Source of the DNA: Marinobacterium nitratireducens
Lineage (GTDB): Bacteria; Pseudomonadota; Gammaproteobacteria; Pseudomonadales; Balneatricaceae
Assembly (NCBI RefSeq): GCF_014645375.1
Contig: NZ_BMLT01000007.1
Span: 248,001-312,000, forward strand
Direction: 5' to 3'
Length of the DNA: 64,000 bases
In this document: positions 54,825-63,856 of the stretch, one piece after another
Position numbering within the stretch: the stretch's first letter is position 1
Layout: the number at the start of each line of letters is the position of its first letter
Notes under the pieces: model-generated
Databases searched by the model: none
What the model was told of the DNA's origin: nothing
What the model saw: only the letters and a program-made list of their open reading frames with translations
Translations under genes and position numbers: made by a program

Positions 54825-55673
54825 ATGACTGACGTTATTCAAAACATGTCTGAAATCACTTTCAACCCGGCACCGACGGAGGTCTACTTTGGCCGCGTCA
54901 CCTATCCGCCCGGCGGCACCCATGGCCCGAGGATTCAGCGCGGACTGGAGTTCGTGCACCTGATTTCCGGCGCGGTGGAGATTGAGGTGGATGGAAACGC
55001 AAGAACACTGCTGCCGGGTCATATGGCATTGCTGCTGCCGGGGCGACACGAGCATTTTCGCTTTCATTCACAGCAACCAAGCGAACACAGCTGGTGCCAG
55101 TTTGATTTCGACCGGATTCCCGAAGGCTTCAATGACCGCTTCGAAGCGCTTTCGGCGCAGCTGGCGATCACTGCCGAGATGGAACAACTGATGGAGCTTG
55201 GAATAGCCATGACCGGATCCACCCAGGTCGACAACCACATAGCGCTAATCAAGCTCGGCGAGGCATTGCTGCACTGTTACCTGTCGCTGGATGCGCTGCC
55301 GGAAAGCAAGCGTCCGATCCCGCTGCCCCGTTTGGTACGCGAGGCCTGCAAATATATGGCCGGAAACTACCAGCAGCCGTTGACACTGAAGCAGATCGCC
55401 GACCAGTGCCACTGCTCGGTCAATCACCTGATAAGCCAGTTTAGGGTCAGTTTTGACACCACGCCGATGCGCTACCTCTGGCAACTTCGACTCAATCACG
55501 CCGAAGTGCTGCTCAAACGAACCGATATTGCAGTGTCGACGATTGCCGACCAGTGCGGATTCAGCTCACCTTTTCATTTCTCAAGGCTATTCAAGGAACG
55601 GTACCGGCAGTCGCCACGCGCCTTCCGGCAGCATGTCCGTCAACCACCCTGTTGCGAACATGATCAGGATTGA
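54825..55673 (+). CDS. AraC-family transcriptional regulator (IolE-like operon)
   Basis: 282-residue AraC regulator with a cupin-type N-terminal domain (LEFVHLISGAVEIEVDGNARTLLPGHMALLLPG) and a C-terminal double helix-turn-helix (LTLKQIADQCHCSVNHLISQF and VSTIADQCGFSSPFHFSRLFKERYRQSPRAFR). It is divergent from the IolE-like gene with 123 bp between starts, which argues that it controls that operon. The start is the first in-frame ATG; a second Met seven codons on is possible. Confidence 0.87.
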   Translation: MTDVIQNMSEITFNPAPTEVYFGRVTYPPGGTHGPRIQRGLEFVHLISGAVEIEVDGNARTLLPGHMALLLPGRHEHFRFHSQQPSEHSWCQFDFDRIPEGFNDRFEALSAQLAITAEMEQLMELGIAMTGSTQVDNHIALIKLGEALLHCYLSLDALPESKRPIPLPRLVREACKYMAGNYQQPLTLKQIADQCHCSVNHLISQFRVSFDTTPMRYLWQLRLNHAEVLLKRTDIAVSTIADQCGFSSPFHFSRLFKERYRQSPRAFRQHVRQPPCCEHDQD

Positions 55674-55782
55674 ATGGCCTGCGCCATGAGCTTGACCACT
55701 GCCTCGCCAGCATCCTGATAGGGAAGAGCACCGGCAGCGTCATGGGTCGAATCGGCGGAAAGTGGATCAGATCCCGGATCTT

Positions 55783-58035
55783 TCATTTAAGCCCCAGCAC
55801 CTCGTACACCTCCAGCCGCTTATGCTTTCCCTTGACCCTGATCGGATCCAGTGCCCTCACCTCGACCGCATCCGCCACCAATGGATGGACACTTCGGCTG
55901 ATAAGAATCTGGTTGACGCCACTGTGTTCCTGAAGCCGCTTGGCGGTATTGACGTCGTCACCGATGGCGGTGTACTCGACCCGCTCCTCTGTGCCGATCA
56001 ACCCAAGGACGGCGTCGCCGACATGGATGCCGATGCCGAACGAGAGGCACTGTGCTTCCGGTAGCCGGAGGTGCAGCTCGGCAAAGGCATCCCGAATCCG
56101 CAGTGCCGTCCGTACCGCGCGCAGCGCATGGTCGGGCTGCGGCAACGGCGCGTTGAACCAGGCCATGACGGCGTCGCCTAGGAACTTGTCGATGGTGCCC
56201 TCCTCCGTCAGCACCGCGTCGGCCATGGCTCCTAGGTAAGCGTTCAGCAGCTCCACCAGCGCTTCCGGAGTCAGGCGTTCGCTGATGGCGGTGAAGCCGT
56301 GGATGTCAGCGAACAGGATGCTGATGGTTTTGCGCTGGCCGCCGAGCCGCAGCCGCTCCGGGTCGATCTGCGTCAGAATCGCCGGCGATACCATGTGCTC
56401 CAGCAGCCGGCGCTGCGCTTCCATCCGCCGCATCTCGGTAACGTCGTCGAGCACGATGGCGATTCCCAGTATCTGGCGGGCACCGCGCAACGCCGACAGG
56501 TTCAACCGCCAGCACCGCTGCCCTCGGCCGGGCAACTCGGCGCTTACTTCCAGCCCGATCAGTGGCTTTTGATTGCCGCAGACCTCCTTTAGGCGTGCCG
56601 GCAACAGCCGGTTCAAAGGCGCTTCCAGCTCCTCGACCCGGCGATGGATCAGATCGGCGCTGTCATCGTGGCCAAGGATCTGCAGCGCCGCCAGGTTGCA
56701 CAGGGTGATACGTCCGTCGAGATCGGTCGTCAGCACGCCACTGATGATGGATGAAAAAACATTGTCGAGCAGGTTTTTCAGCTCGGTAGTCTCAACCAGC
56801 GATTGGCGCAGCTGCTGCTCACGCGACTGCAGTTGCTCCGTCATGCGGTCGAAGGCGTGGCTCAGTCCTGTCAGCTCGCCATGGCCATCCGGCAGTCTTG
56901 TACGGGTCGTCAGATCACCGGTCTGCAGCCGCTCGACACCCTTTTGCAGCAGGGCCAGGGGCTCGAGCATATGCACGAAGGTGAAGAGCACGATGCTGCG
57001 TACCAGCAATCCCGCCATCAGCAGTGCCAGTACCAGCACTATGATCTGGATCACCGCCGGCCCCAGGGCCTCGCGCAGCGGCAACTCGACGATGGCGTAC
57101 CAGGGCGCCTCCTGCAGCGCCATGCCGAAACCGATGACCGGCGCCCCGTAGAGACTTGTGTAAAAGTGCAGATCGCCGTCGGCTATCTCGACCGGCGTGC
57201 GCCCGATCTGCTCGCCGAGCGTTTGGCGGGCATGCAAGATGCGCAGATTGCGGTGCGCGATCAGCTGTCCCTGTCCATCGGCTATATACGCATAGCCGGT
57301 TTCGCCCACAGGCAGGCTGATGGCGAGACTCCAGAGCGTCGTCAGGTCGAACTGGGCCAGCAAGGTTGCGGCAAATACCCCAAGCTCGTCACTGACCGGT
57401 ACAGCCAGCCGCACCGTGGGCACACTGACGTCGCCAAAATCGACCGGTCCGAGCCAAGCTTGTCCCAGACTCACGCTGCCCAGCCAGGGCTGCTCGACGA
57501 TACCGCCCTGCAGCGGCTGACCCACCCGGTTGCGTTGCACCAGTATCCGACCGTCGGGGTCGATCAGTTGCAGCGCAAACAGCGTCGGCCGACGGGCGAT
57601 CAGTTGACGCAGCAACTCGTTGCGGTTTTCGGTGCGGCCGAGGGCATCACCGGTCGCCAGCAGGTCGCTGCGAACATCGAGAATATAGCTGTCGAAGGCG
57701 AAATTGGCCCGCATCGCCACCTCGCGGAAGTGGCGTTCGAGACGGTCAAAGGTACCGAACAGGCTGATCATCATTGCGAAAATAAGACCCGCCATGGCAA
57801 TCAGCGCCAGCACCAGCACGCGTTTGTACAGGCGCCGTCCGAGCGAGGCCCCCGGCCCCGGCAGCCTGTAGCGGCCGAGCCCGGCGAATGGGCCCCGCCC
57901 CTCCGGCAGCGAGCCACCTGCCACCCGGTGGTGCCTGCGGCGGTAACCGGAGCGATACCCGCTTGCACGCTTTCCGCGACCGCCATCCCGCCGCCGGAAA
58001 GCGATGTTGGCGTCTGACGGGCGCGGGGGAATCAC
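55783..58035 (-). CDS. Membrane-bound sensor adenylate/guanylate cyclase (CACHE-HAMP-PAS-cyclase)
   Basis: About 750 residues: a basic N-terminus, a first helix (LVLALIAMAGLIFAMMISLF), a periplasmic double-CACHE-like sensor region, a second helix (AVIQIIVLVLALLMAGLLV), HAMP, a short coiled coil, a PAS domain (LLDNVFSSIISGVLTTDLDGRI) and a C-terminal class III cyclase with ISILFADIHGFTAISERL and FLGDAVMAWFNAP, which carry the two metal-binding Asp. The GTG at 58035 is chosen because GGGAGG lies 6 nt upstream. It is divergent from a lipoprotein sugar-binding gene (58270), which suggests extracytoplasmic sugar sensing coupled to cAMP. Confidence 0.85.
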   Translation of the reverse strand: MIPPRPSDANIAFRRRDGGRGKRASGYRSGYRRRHHRVAGGSLPEGRGPFAGLGRYRLPGPGASLGRRLYKRVLVLALIAMAGLIFAMMISLFGTFDRLERHFREVAMRANFAFDSYILDVRSDLLATGDALGRTENRNELLRQLIARRPTLFALQLIDPDGRILVQRNRVGQPLQGGIVEQPWLGSVSLGQAWLGPVDFGDVSVPTVRLAVPVSDELGVFAATLLAQFDLTTLWSLAISLPVGETGYAYIADGQGQLIAHRNLRILHARQTLGEQIGRTPVEIADGDLHFYTSLYGAPVIGFGMALQEAPWYAIVELPLREALGPAVIQIIVLVLALLMAGLLVRSIVLFTFVHMLEPLALLQKGVERLQTGDLTTRTRLPDGHGELTGLSHAFDRMTEQLQSREQQLRQSLVETTELKNLLDNVFSSIISGVLTTDLDGRITLCNLAALQILGHDDSADLIHRRVEELEAPLNRLLPARLKEVCGNQKPLIGLEVSAELPGRGQRCWRLNLSALRGARQILGIAIVLDDVTEMRRMEAQRRLLEHMVSPAILTQIDPERLRLGGQRKTISILFADIHGFTAISERLTPEALVELLNAYLGAMADAVLTEEGTIDKFLGDAVMAWFNAPLPQPDHALRAVRTALRIRDAFAELHLRLPEAQCLSFGIGIHVGDAVLGLIGTEERVEYTAIGDDVNTAKRLQEHSGVNQILISRSVHPLVADAVEVRALDPIRVKGKHKRLEVYEVLGLK

Positions 58036-58269
58036 AGGAAACCTCCCGCTAAATTTCGCTCGCACCGGATCATCACAGATGACTCTTATTGATATTGTCG
58101 GGACTCGCTCCTTGCAGTCTAAGAGATTTATTGCGATGCCGCCCGGGCTCCCCCCGCTGCCGCGGCGCCGCCGAAACGGCCACCGGAGGCAGTCAGTGCC
58201 TGTGGCGATGGCAACGGGGCCCAGGTTTCATACACTGATAGCATTGGCGGGATCCGCAGGAGAAACACG

Positions 58270-59325
58270 ATGGGCGGGATCCGGGACGGGTATCCGAAGT
58301 TGCTGCCGCTGCTGGCCGGGCTGCTGTTCGCCGGCTTGCTGGCCGGTTGCGGGCCCGATGCCGGGGAAGCATCGCGGCGCCACGAACCCTCCCAGGTTCT
58401 GGCCGACAACCAGGCGCATCTGACATCGAGCATCAATCGCTACGGACCATCGGTCCGGATCCGCTCGAAGACCCCCTGGCGGATCGCCTTCCTGATGAAG
58501 AACTTCGCCTGGGCCAGCCCGTACTGGCGTCGCACGCACGAAGGCGCCGAATCGGGCAGCAAAGAGATGGGCACCTTCGTGCGCGTGCTCGGCGTCGACC
58601 GGTTCGCGATCGAGCAACAGATCAAGCAGGTCGACGCGCTTATCGCCGAGGGGCGTACCGACGGCATCATCATCGCCCCGCTGGACAGCAACCGTCTCTC
58701 TCCGGTCGTGGAAAAAGCGGTTGCGTCCGGAATTCCTGTCCTGGTCTATGACACACCATTGAACGCGGACCATATCCTGACCTTTGTCGGTTTCGACAAT
58801 TTCGGCGCCGGCAGGCTGCTGGGACGCTGGATGGTCGAGCAACTGGGCGGTAAGGGCAACCTGCTGATCCTGGAAGGGCCGCCAGGGAACCAGAACGCAC
58901 TGGACCGGCGCAACGGCATGATCGCGGGGCTCAGCGAAGGGGATATCAACGTGCTAAGTATGGGCACGGCCAACTGGCAGCGACATCAGGCCGAAGCGAT
59001 CACGGCGGAGTGGCTGCAGCGCTTTCAGCAGGTGGATGCGATCATGGCCGCGGATGATGTCATGGCGCTTGGTGCCGCCGACGCCATAGCCAAAGCCGGA
59101 CGCCACAATATTCTAGTTACCGGCTTCGACGCCAACGCCGATGCGCTGCTCGCCATTCGCACCGGACGCCTCCATGCCACCATAGCCCAGGCACCGAAAC
59201 AGCAGGCCCGTCGCGCAGTGCAACTGATGGTGCGACACCTGCAGTCCGGCGTATTGTTCCCGCCGGCGCTGCTGTACGACAGTATCCACCTGATTACCTC
59301 GGAGAATGTGGCCGACTACCAGTAA
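58270..59325 (+). CDS. Lipoprotein sugar-binding protein (Peripla_BP_4)
   Basis: 351-residue binding protein with a lipoprotein signal: hydrophobic residues about 10-24 and lipobox LLAGC, so it should be lipid-anchored. The two-lobe type I fold is readable (ALIAEGRTDGIIIAPLDSNRLSP, VDAIMAADDVMALGAADAIAKAG, VTGFDANADALLAIRTGRLHAT). AGGAGA precedes the ATG. No transport ATPase or permease gene adjoins it; the divergent neighbour is the sensor cyclase. Anchoring plus context favours a sensing role over transport, but this is inference. Confidence 0.82.
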   Translation: MGGIRDGYPKLLPLLAGLLFAGLLAGCGPDAGEASRRHEPSQVLADNQAHLTSSINRYGPSVRIRSKTPWRIAFLMKNFAWASPYWRRTHEGAESGSKEMGTFVRVLGVDRFAIEQQIKQVDALIAEGRTDGIIIAPLDSNRLSPVVEKAVASGIPVLVYDTPLNADHILTFVGFDNFGAGRLLGRWMVEQLGGKGNLLILEGPPGNQNALDRRNGMIAGLSEGDINVLSMGTANWQRHQAEAITAEWLQRFQQVDAIMAADDVMALGAADAIAKAGRHNILVTGFDANADALLAIRTGRLHATIAQAPKQQARRAVQLMVRHLQSGVLFPPALLYDSIHLITSENVADYQ

Positions 59326-59363
59326 TCCGCTCGTGAATGGCGCCGACCCGATTCATGCGCCGG

Positions 59364-60389
59364 TTACGGTTTCCAGGCCGACGCATTTTCCGACCCTGCG
59401 CCAAAGACGGCCCGCGAGAGCTTGTCCATCTTGTCGAGGTTGCTCATATCGACCATCACGGGGCCGGTAATGATATCGGACTGGGCCCGGTAGCCCATCT
59501 CGAGGTACCAGTAGAGCCACTCCATCGGGATGTAGCCCTGCAACCAGAACCCCTGCTCGGACGTCACGAGCAGATGCCCGTTCTTGATGCCCGAAAGCCC
59601 GATCGGCCCCACGCCAACGGCCAGGATCGTCATGCCCCTGTCGTCCACATCGGGGTCGAGTCCCAGTTCGTTGGACACCCGCCAGGACCAGGGGGCGGTG
59701 AAATCGCCCATGTTGAGAATATAGTTGGCCTCTGGATGGCCCCCGAGGTAATCCCTGAGGGTATCCTGGAACTGCTCCCGCTCGATGCCGGTCACGAGGT
59801 AGTCGGCCGTGGCACCGACCTGCCGGAAAGCGTCCTCGATACCGCGACAGCGCTCGCGCAGCCCGGCATGATCGGCTGAAAGCAGCGCGCAGACGACCTT
59901 GGTCGGCATCGGCACATCACCGGCCCTGGCTTTTTCCAGCGCATAGATCCCGGTTTTGTAGCCCGTCAGATACTCGTCACCGCCAACATAGGTCATGTAG
60001 GGTATACGCTCGTCCGCGGGACGGGAATCGGGGACGTTGAAGGCGACGACCGGGATGCCCTTGTCGAGGGCCTTGCGAATAGGCCCCTCCAGAATAGCGG
60101 CGTCGGTGACGGATACGGCGATGCCGTCCGGATCCGTGGCGATGACCCGCTGCAGGTTGCTTGCCAACTCTTCAGCCGAGTTGGTCTCGCCGCCGACGTA
60201 TTCGGTGAAGACATTGGGATAGTGCTTTTCGAAATCCGCCAGCGCCAGCGTCAGCCAGTTCATGTTCGGATCCTGGGCGCCGATGTGCGAGACCATCACG
60301 AAACGGTACATTTTTGCCGGTACAGCAGTGGAGGTGAGCAGCATCGACATCGCAACGAGACACGTCATCACCAGCTTGGGAAACGTCAT
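59364..60389 (-). CDS. Orphan periplasmic sugar-binding protein (TorT/RbsB-like)
   Basis: 341-residue close paralogue of the protein at 26661-27686; same length, and long identical stretches such as MVSHIGAQDPNMNWLTL and SEQGFWLQGYIPMEWLYWY. Signal peptide at about residues 6-25 (cleavage near VPAK). It converges with the lipoprotein gene, 38 bp between stops. No transporter genes adjoin it. The ligand is probably the same kind of sugar as for the paralogue. Confidence 0.8.
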   Translation of the reverse strand: MTFPKLVMTCLVAMSMLLTSTAVPAKMYRFVMVSHIGAQDPNMNWLTLALADFEKHYPNVFTEYVGGETNSAEELASNLQRVIATDPDGIAVSVTDAAILEGPIRKALDKGIPVVAFNVPDSRPADERIPYMTYVGGDEYLTGYKTGIYALEKARAGDVPMPTKVVCALLSADHAGLRERCRGIEDAFRQVGATADYLVTGIEREQFQDTLRDYLGGHPEANYILNMGDFTAPWSWRVSNELGLDPDVDDRGMTILAVGVGPIGLSGIKNGHLLVTSEQGFWLQGYIPMEWLYWYLEMGYRAQSDIITGPVMVDMSNLDKMDKLSRAVFGAGSENASAWKP

Positions 60390-60837
60390 CGGGGTCGTCC
60401 TGTTTTGCCACAGAAAGCGCGAGCAGATCAGCGCTTAGGCATTCTAGCTTGATGCCGGCCCGACAAGCCGGCGCCCGCCGCAGGCGCCAAAAGGCAAGAC
60501 CTCAAGCGGATATGGCAACGTTGCGGATTCTGTTCGCTACAGGAAACAGCATGGCTACTTTACCCGCATTCATCAACCGGCATCGGACACGCCGGCATGC
60601 GCCATGGCGCCGAGCGACAGGGCGACGGCGCCGAATCGGAAGAGCGATTTTATCGACCGTCGGTGAAGGTGCGGCATCGGACTAGACGCGTGTTGTTGTT
60701 ATTCTCGTTCAGTCTATGCAATTTCCCGCCCGGCCGCCGATTGTGCCTGCGATCTGGTGGTGCGGCCGCCACACGGTTTGTCGGGTCGCCCCAGGAACCG
60801 CAGTGATTCGGCTACGGGGAAGCCAGGGCATTCCGGC

Positions 60838-60953
60838 CTTTTCAGCTCGGTCGACTCACCGACGGGTCCGCACATGTAGCCGACACGGCGGTAACCGTGT
60901 TCGGCCGACAGCAGCGTTATCTCCCGACCGGCTCGGTAACGCGCGCCGCTCAC
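60838..60953 (-). pseudogene. Fragment of a LacI-type regulator
   Basis: About 38 codons read ARYRAGREITLL, AEHGYRRVGYMCGP and ESTELKR, matching the effector-domain stretch GYRAGQEIADLFLEQGYRRVTYMRGPASESTQLKR of the LacI regulator at 44305 closely enough to be a relic of a related gene. Nothing else of the gene is visible. It lies just past the stop of the LacI gene at 60963. The rest of 60390-60962 shows no supported gene. Confidence 0.65.
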
Positions 60954-60962
60954 TGGCGTGCT

Positions 60963-61991
60963 TCAGGGACAACTCGCCCCAACGCGAAGCTGCGGCGCCA
61001 ACAGGCAGTCGCTTTCGGCCACGTCACCAAAATACATTTTTGCTGCCAGTCGGCCCAGCGCCCTGGCTTCGGGTTGAACCACCGTCGTCAGCAGGGGCTG
61101 CGGCACCGTACCACCATAACCCAGTACGCGCAGGTCTTCGGGCACACTCAAACCGAGCTCCGTGGCTACGTCGATCGCCGCCATCGCGATACGGTCGTCC
61201 ATACACAGCAGCAGGTCAGGTCGGGGATGGCATTCCAGCGCCTCCCTGGCCGCCTGTCGTGCCGTCAAAGAACCCGTGTCGGGCAGATGCCAGATACGTC
61301 CAGGCGCCCGTCCCAGGCCACTGGCGTCCAGGGTATCGAGACAGCCCAGCAATCGCTGGACGTCCCTGCCATCGCCCCGCGCAAGCGCGTCGGCCTCCTG
61401 CACACGACACACCGGCGCACTGCGCAAAAGCCGCGGGACCAGTACCGCGGCGGATGTCACCGGCCGTCGGATCCCGTGCAGCACCGCCGCCCGCGCGCCG
61501 GCATAGTGGTCCACTCTGACCGATGGCACCCCCTCCAGCTGCGTCTCCAGGGCGACGACGCCACATCGGCTAAACCGCTCGCCTAATCGCGGGACTTCGG
61601 TTTCTCCGATGCAAATGACCCCCTCAATCAGCGCAGCTCCGCGGTGTTCCAGAACGCTCAGCCCGATCGCGGAGTTTGACAGCATCAATAGCGCCTTGCC
61701 GCGATGGTCCAGCTCCCCGGCTAAACCGCATATTAGCGCCCTTGTTTCGTCGTCATCGAGACTACGGGCAAGTTCAGTGCCGAAAATGACACCGATCACC
61801 CCGCTTCCGCCGAGGCGACGCCGACCGGCCCCGGGTCCCGCGTACCCGATGCGATTACATTCAGCAAGAATATGCTCTCGCAATTCGACGGAAAGCTGGT
61901 CAGGCCGGTTGAAGGCATTGGATATCGTGGCGGTCGAGACCTGCAGTCGCGCCGCAATCTCCTTGATCGTCAGTTTCTTGTTGTTCTGCAT
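60963..61991 (-). CDS. LacI-family transcriptional regulator
   Basis: 342-residue LacI protein: helix-turn-helix LTIKEIAARLQVSTATISNAF, then the effector domain (GVIGVIFGTELARSL, AALIEGVICIGETEVP, LLLCMDDRIAMAAIDVATELG, VPEDLRVLGYGG). It is distinct from the regulator at 44305. No clear cognate operator was found nearby; the LacI-type palindromes in the window belong to the other regulator's locus. It lies between an orphan binding protein and the porin gene, either of which could be a target. Confidence 0.85.
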   Translation of the reverse strand: MQNNKKLTIKEIAARLQVSTATISNAFNRPDQLSVELREHILAECNRIGYAGPGAGRRRLGGSGVIGVIFGTELARSLDDDETRALICGLAGELDHRGKALLMLSNSAIGLSVLEHRGAALIEGVICIGETEVPRLGERFSRCGVVALETQLEGVPSVRVDHYAGARAAVLHGIRRPVTSAAVLVPRLLRSAPVCRVQEADALARGDGRDVQRLLGCLDTLDASGLGRAPGRIWHLPDTGSLTARQAAREALECHPRPDLLLCMDDRIAMAAIDVATELGLSVPEDLRVLGYGGTVPQPLLTTVVQPEARALGRLAAKMYFGDVAESDCLLAPQLRVGASCP

Positions 61992-62138
61992 CGTCGTTCA
62001 GCCTGTATTGCCACCCCCCTGGGCCGGCATTAACAAACCCTGCGTTCCTGCTTCCATGCGCCGACAGGATGACCGCCAGCGATGGCGGGAATACCGATTC
62101 CATAGTCCCCTGAACCGGTGAAAGTCGTCCCTGCGCGC

Positions 62139-62214
62139 GCAGGATACGTACATCCCTGTACAAACCCCGCTTCGGTGCGTCCCTGTACACGCAGGATAAG
62201 TACATCCCTGTACA
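62139..62214. repeat. Two copies of a REP-like GTACATCC...TGTACA repeat
   Basis: Copies at 62139-62162 and 62191-62214, each about 24 bp with core GTACATCCCTGTACA, plus intervening CCCTGTACACGCAGG; a third copy with one base less is at 33040-33062. Each group is next to a GC-rich hairpin. An extragenic repeat family of this genome. Confidence 0.7.
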
Positions 62215-62244
62215 TAAAAACCGGCGGAGCCAGGGGCCGCCGGT
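62215..62244 (-). terminator. Terminator of the porin gene
   Basis: An 8-bp stem ACCGGCGG/CCGCCGGT (62220-62227 with 62237-62244) followed on the minus strand by TTTTT, 38 nt past the porin stop. Confidence 0.7.
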
Positions 62245-62281
62245 CAAGGTAATCAGAGGAAAGGTTGCATTTTGTTTCTCG

Positions 62282-63274
62282 TTAGAAGGTGTAATTAAAC
62301 CGCAGACGACCACCGTAGGCGGAGTCGTCTTCGCCGACGTTGTCTGCCGTCGAGCCCGACACCGCGAAGGTGACGCTGGCGTTGTCGATATCAAACAGCG
62401 GCAGCGTGTAGGCGGCGTAGGTGGTGGTGACCTCCGGGTCCGCCCCGGCGTCGTTATCAGTTTCGGAATGGATCAGGCCCAAGCCGAAACGTCCGTACAC
62501 CAGGTTGGCACCAAAGGTGGTGACCTCGAAGTCGTCATTATCGTTGTCGAGCCATGCCGCGTTCAGATTGACCAGCGCCTCGCCCAGCGCGAAGCTGACG
62601 CCTCCGCCGACACCCTGCTGGTCGATCTCGTCGCCGCTTTCAAGGTCGACGTTCTGGAACTCATATCCCAGCCGAGCCGAAAAGCCGTCGCCGCTGAATG
62701 TCAGCACCGGGCGGACGCCGGTCACCGCATCCTCGTTGGTACCATCGTCGTTGTCGTCTCCGAACAGGGTTGCGAGTTCGAAGCCGAAGCTGCTGTTGCC
62801 GTTCAGGTGCAGCGCGATCTGGCCCCCGTCGGTACCGACCCGGCCCCGTACCAGGTTCGCCTCATACACCGGTGCGCCGCCGGCGTGTACGATCAGAGTG
62901 TCCTTACCCTTGGGAAAGAGGTCGATCGCCTCGAAGCGGCCGAATTGCAGGTCCCAGCGTTGTTCGCCGAACTGGATCCACATGTCATCGGTGTGCGTAT
63001 CGGAGTCCTTGGCCAGGATCAGCGTGCCTTTGCCGCGCACGAAATAGCGTTCGGAGCGGATTTCACCCCGAAGATTGGCTTCGACGCGCCCACCCTGCGT
63101 GTACTCGGTGGAACCTGGACCGTCGTCGACGGCATCGGTGTCGAGTTCGATATTGGCATCGAGGCTGAAGGTGGGATTCAGGCTGGCCGACTGCACCTGT
63201 CCGGCGGTCCCTAGCGCCAGCGTAAAAATGGAAAGCAATGCAGCAGTACCATAGTTATGGTTTTTAGCGAGCAT
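62282..63274 (-). CDS. Outer-membrane porin-like beta-barrel protein
   Basis: 330-residue protein with a signal peptide (cleavage near VQSA) and then alternating hydrophobic/polar strands rich in Gly, Asp and aromatic residues (LRGEIRSERYFVRGKGTLIL, AALGYEFQNV-like strands). It ends in a C-terminal Phe (RLRFNYTF), the signal for outer-membrane barrel assembly. Acidic loops (GDDNDDGTNEDA, DNDNDDFEV) suggest calcium binding or halophily. It resembles small carbohydrate porins of marine gammaproteobacteria. The Shine-Dalgarno is weak; no other start is apparent. Probably the outer-membrane entry for sugars used here. Confidence 0.75.
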   Translation of the reverse strand: MLAKNHNYGTAALLSIFTLALGTAGQVQSASLNPTFSLDANIELDTDAVDDGPGSTEYTQGGRVEANLRGEIRSERYFVRGKGTLILAKDSDTHTDDMWIQFGEQRWDLQFGRFEAIDLFPKGKDTLIVHAGGAPVYEANLVRGRVGTDGGQIALHLNGNSSFGFELATLFGDDNDDGTNEDAVTGVRPVLTFSGDGFSARLGYEFQNVDLESGDEIDQQGVGGGVSFALGEALVNLNAAWLDNDNDDFEVTTFGANLVYGRFGLGLIHSETDNDAGADPEVTTTYAAYTLPLFDIDNASVTFAVSGSTADNVGEDDSAYGGRLRFNYTF

Positions 63275-63856
63275 TCGATTATCTACCGTTATTTTTATTG
63301 AGAGATTTTTATTTATGCCTGCAAAATGTCTTTTATTATCAGTCAGACATAATACAGAACACTGCGGGTGATTAATTTCACGCCGCCTATACTAAACAAA
63401 CCCCAATACAAATATCGACAGACACAAAAACTTAATTTCTTCTTAATTTTTTCGCGACCGCAAAACCAATAATATCTTACGGAGCGACTGAGCAAGCGCC
63501 TGTGCCATGACTGTAGCCGTGATCAGCACTTAAGGCGGCATTGCATAACTTTCTGGTGAAACTGAACATTTAATAATAGCGATCGAAATCCCTGCAATAT
63601 ATATAATACTAGCAGTCATATCGGCGCCAGAAAACAAGATGGCAGTCTAATCTAGATAATAGACAGAATAATCGTCGTTTTTAGGCAAAACTTCGTTTTA
63701 CCCAAAGCACAACACGGCCTGACAAAAGCTACAGCACGCATCTATTTCTAGGCTTTTACCACACCAGAATTTCGAATAAAAACGGACCCCGGCCAAGTAC
63801 CGCTCGCCACCGAACATAATCCGACGAGCGGTGTCATTGGACTTAAGAACCGATTC
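63275..63856. other. Gene-free, AT-rich stretch between porin gene and iolB
   Basis: No open frame of note is seen in about 580 bp. The base composition is clearly more AT-rich than the genes on each side. An 8-bp inverted repeat ACCGCTCG/CGAGCGGT (63799-63806 with 63835-63842) lies just past the iolB stop and could be part of its 3' structure. The part next to 63275 should contain the porin promoter. Confidence 0.5.
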
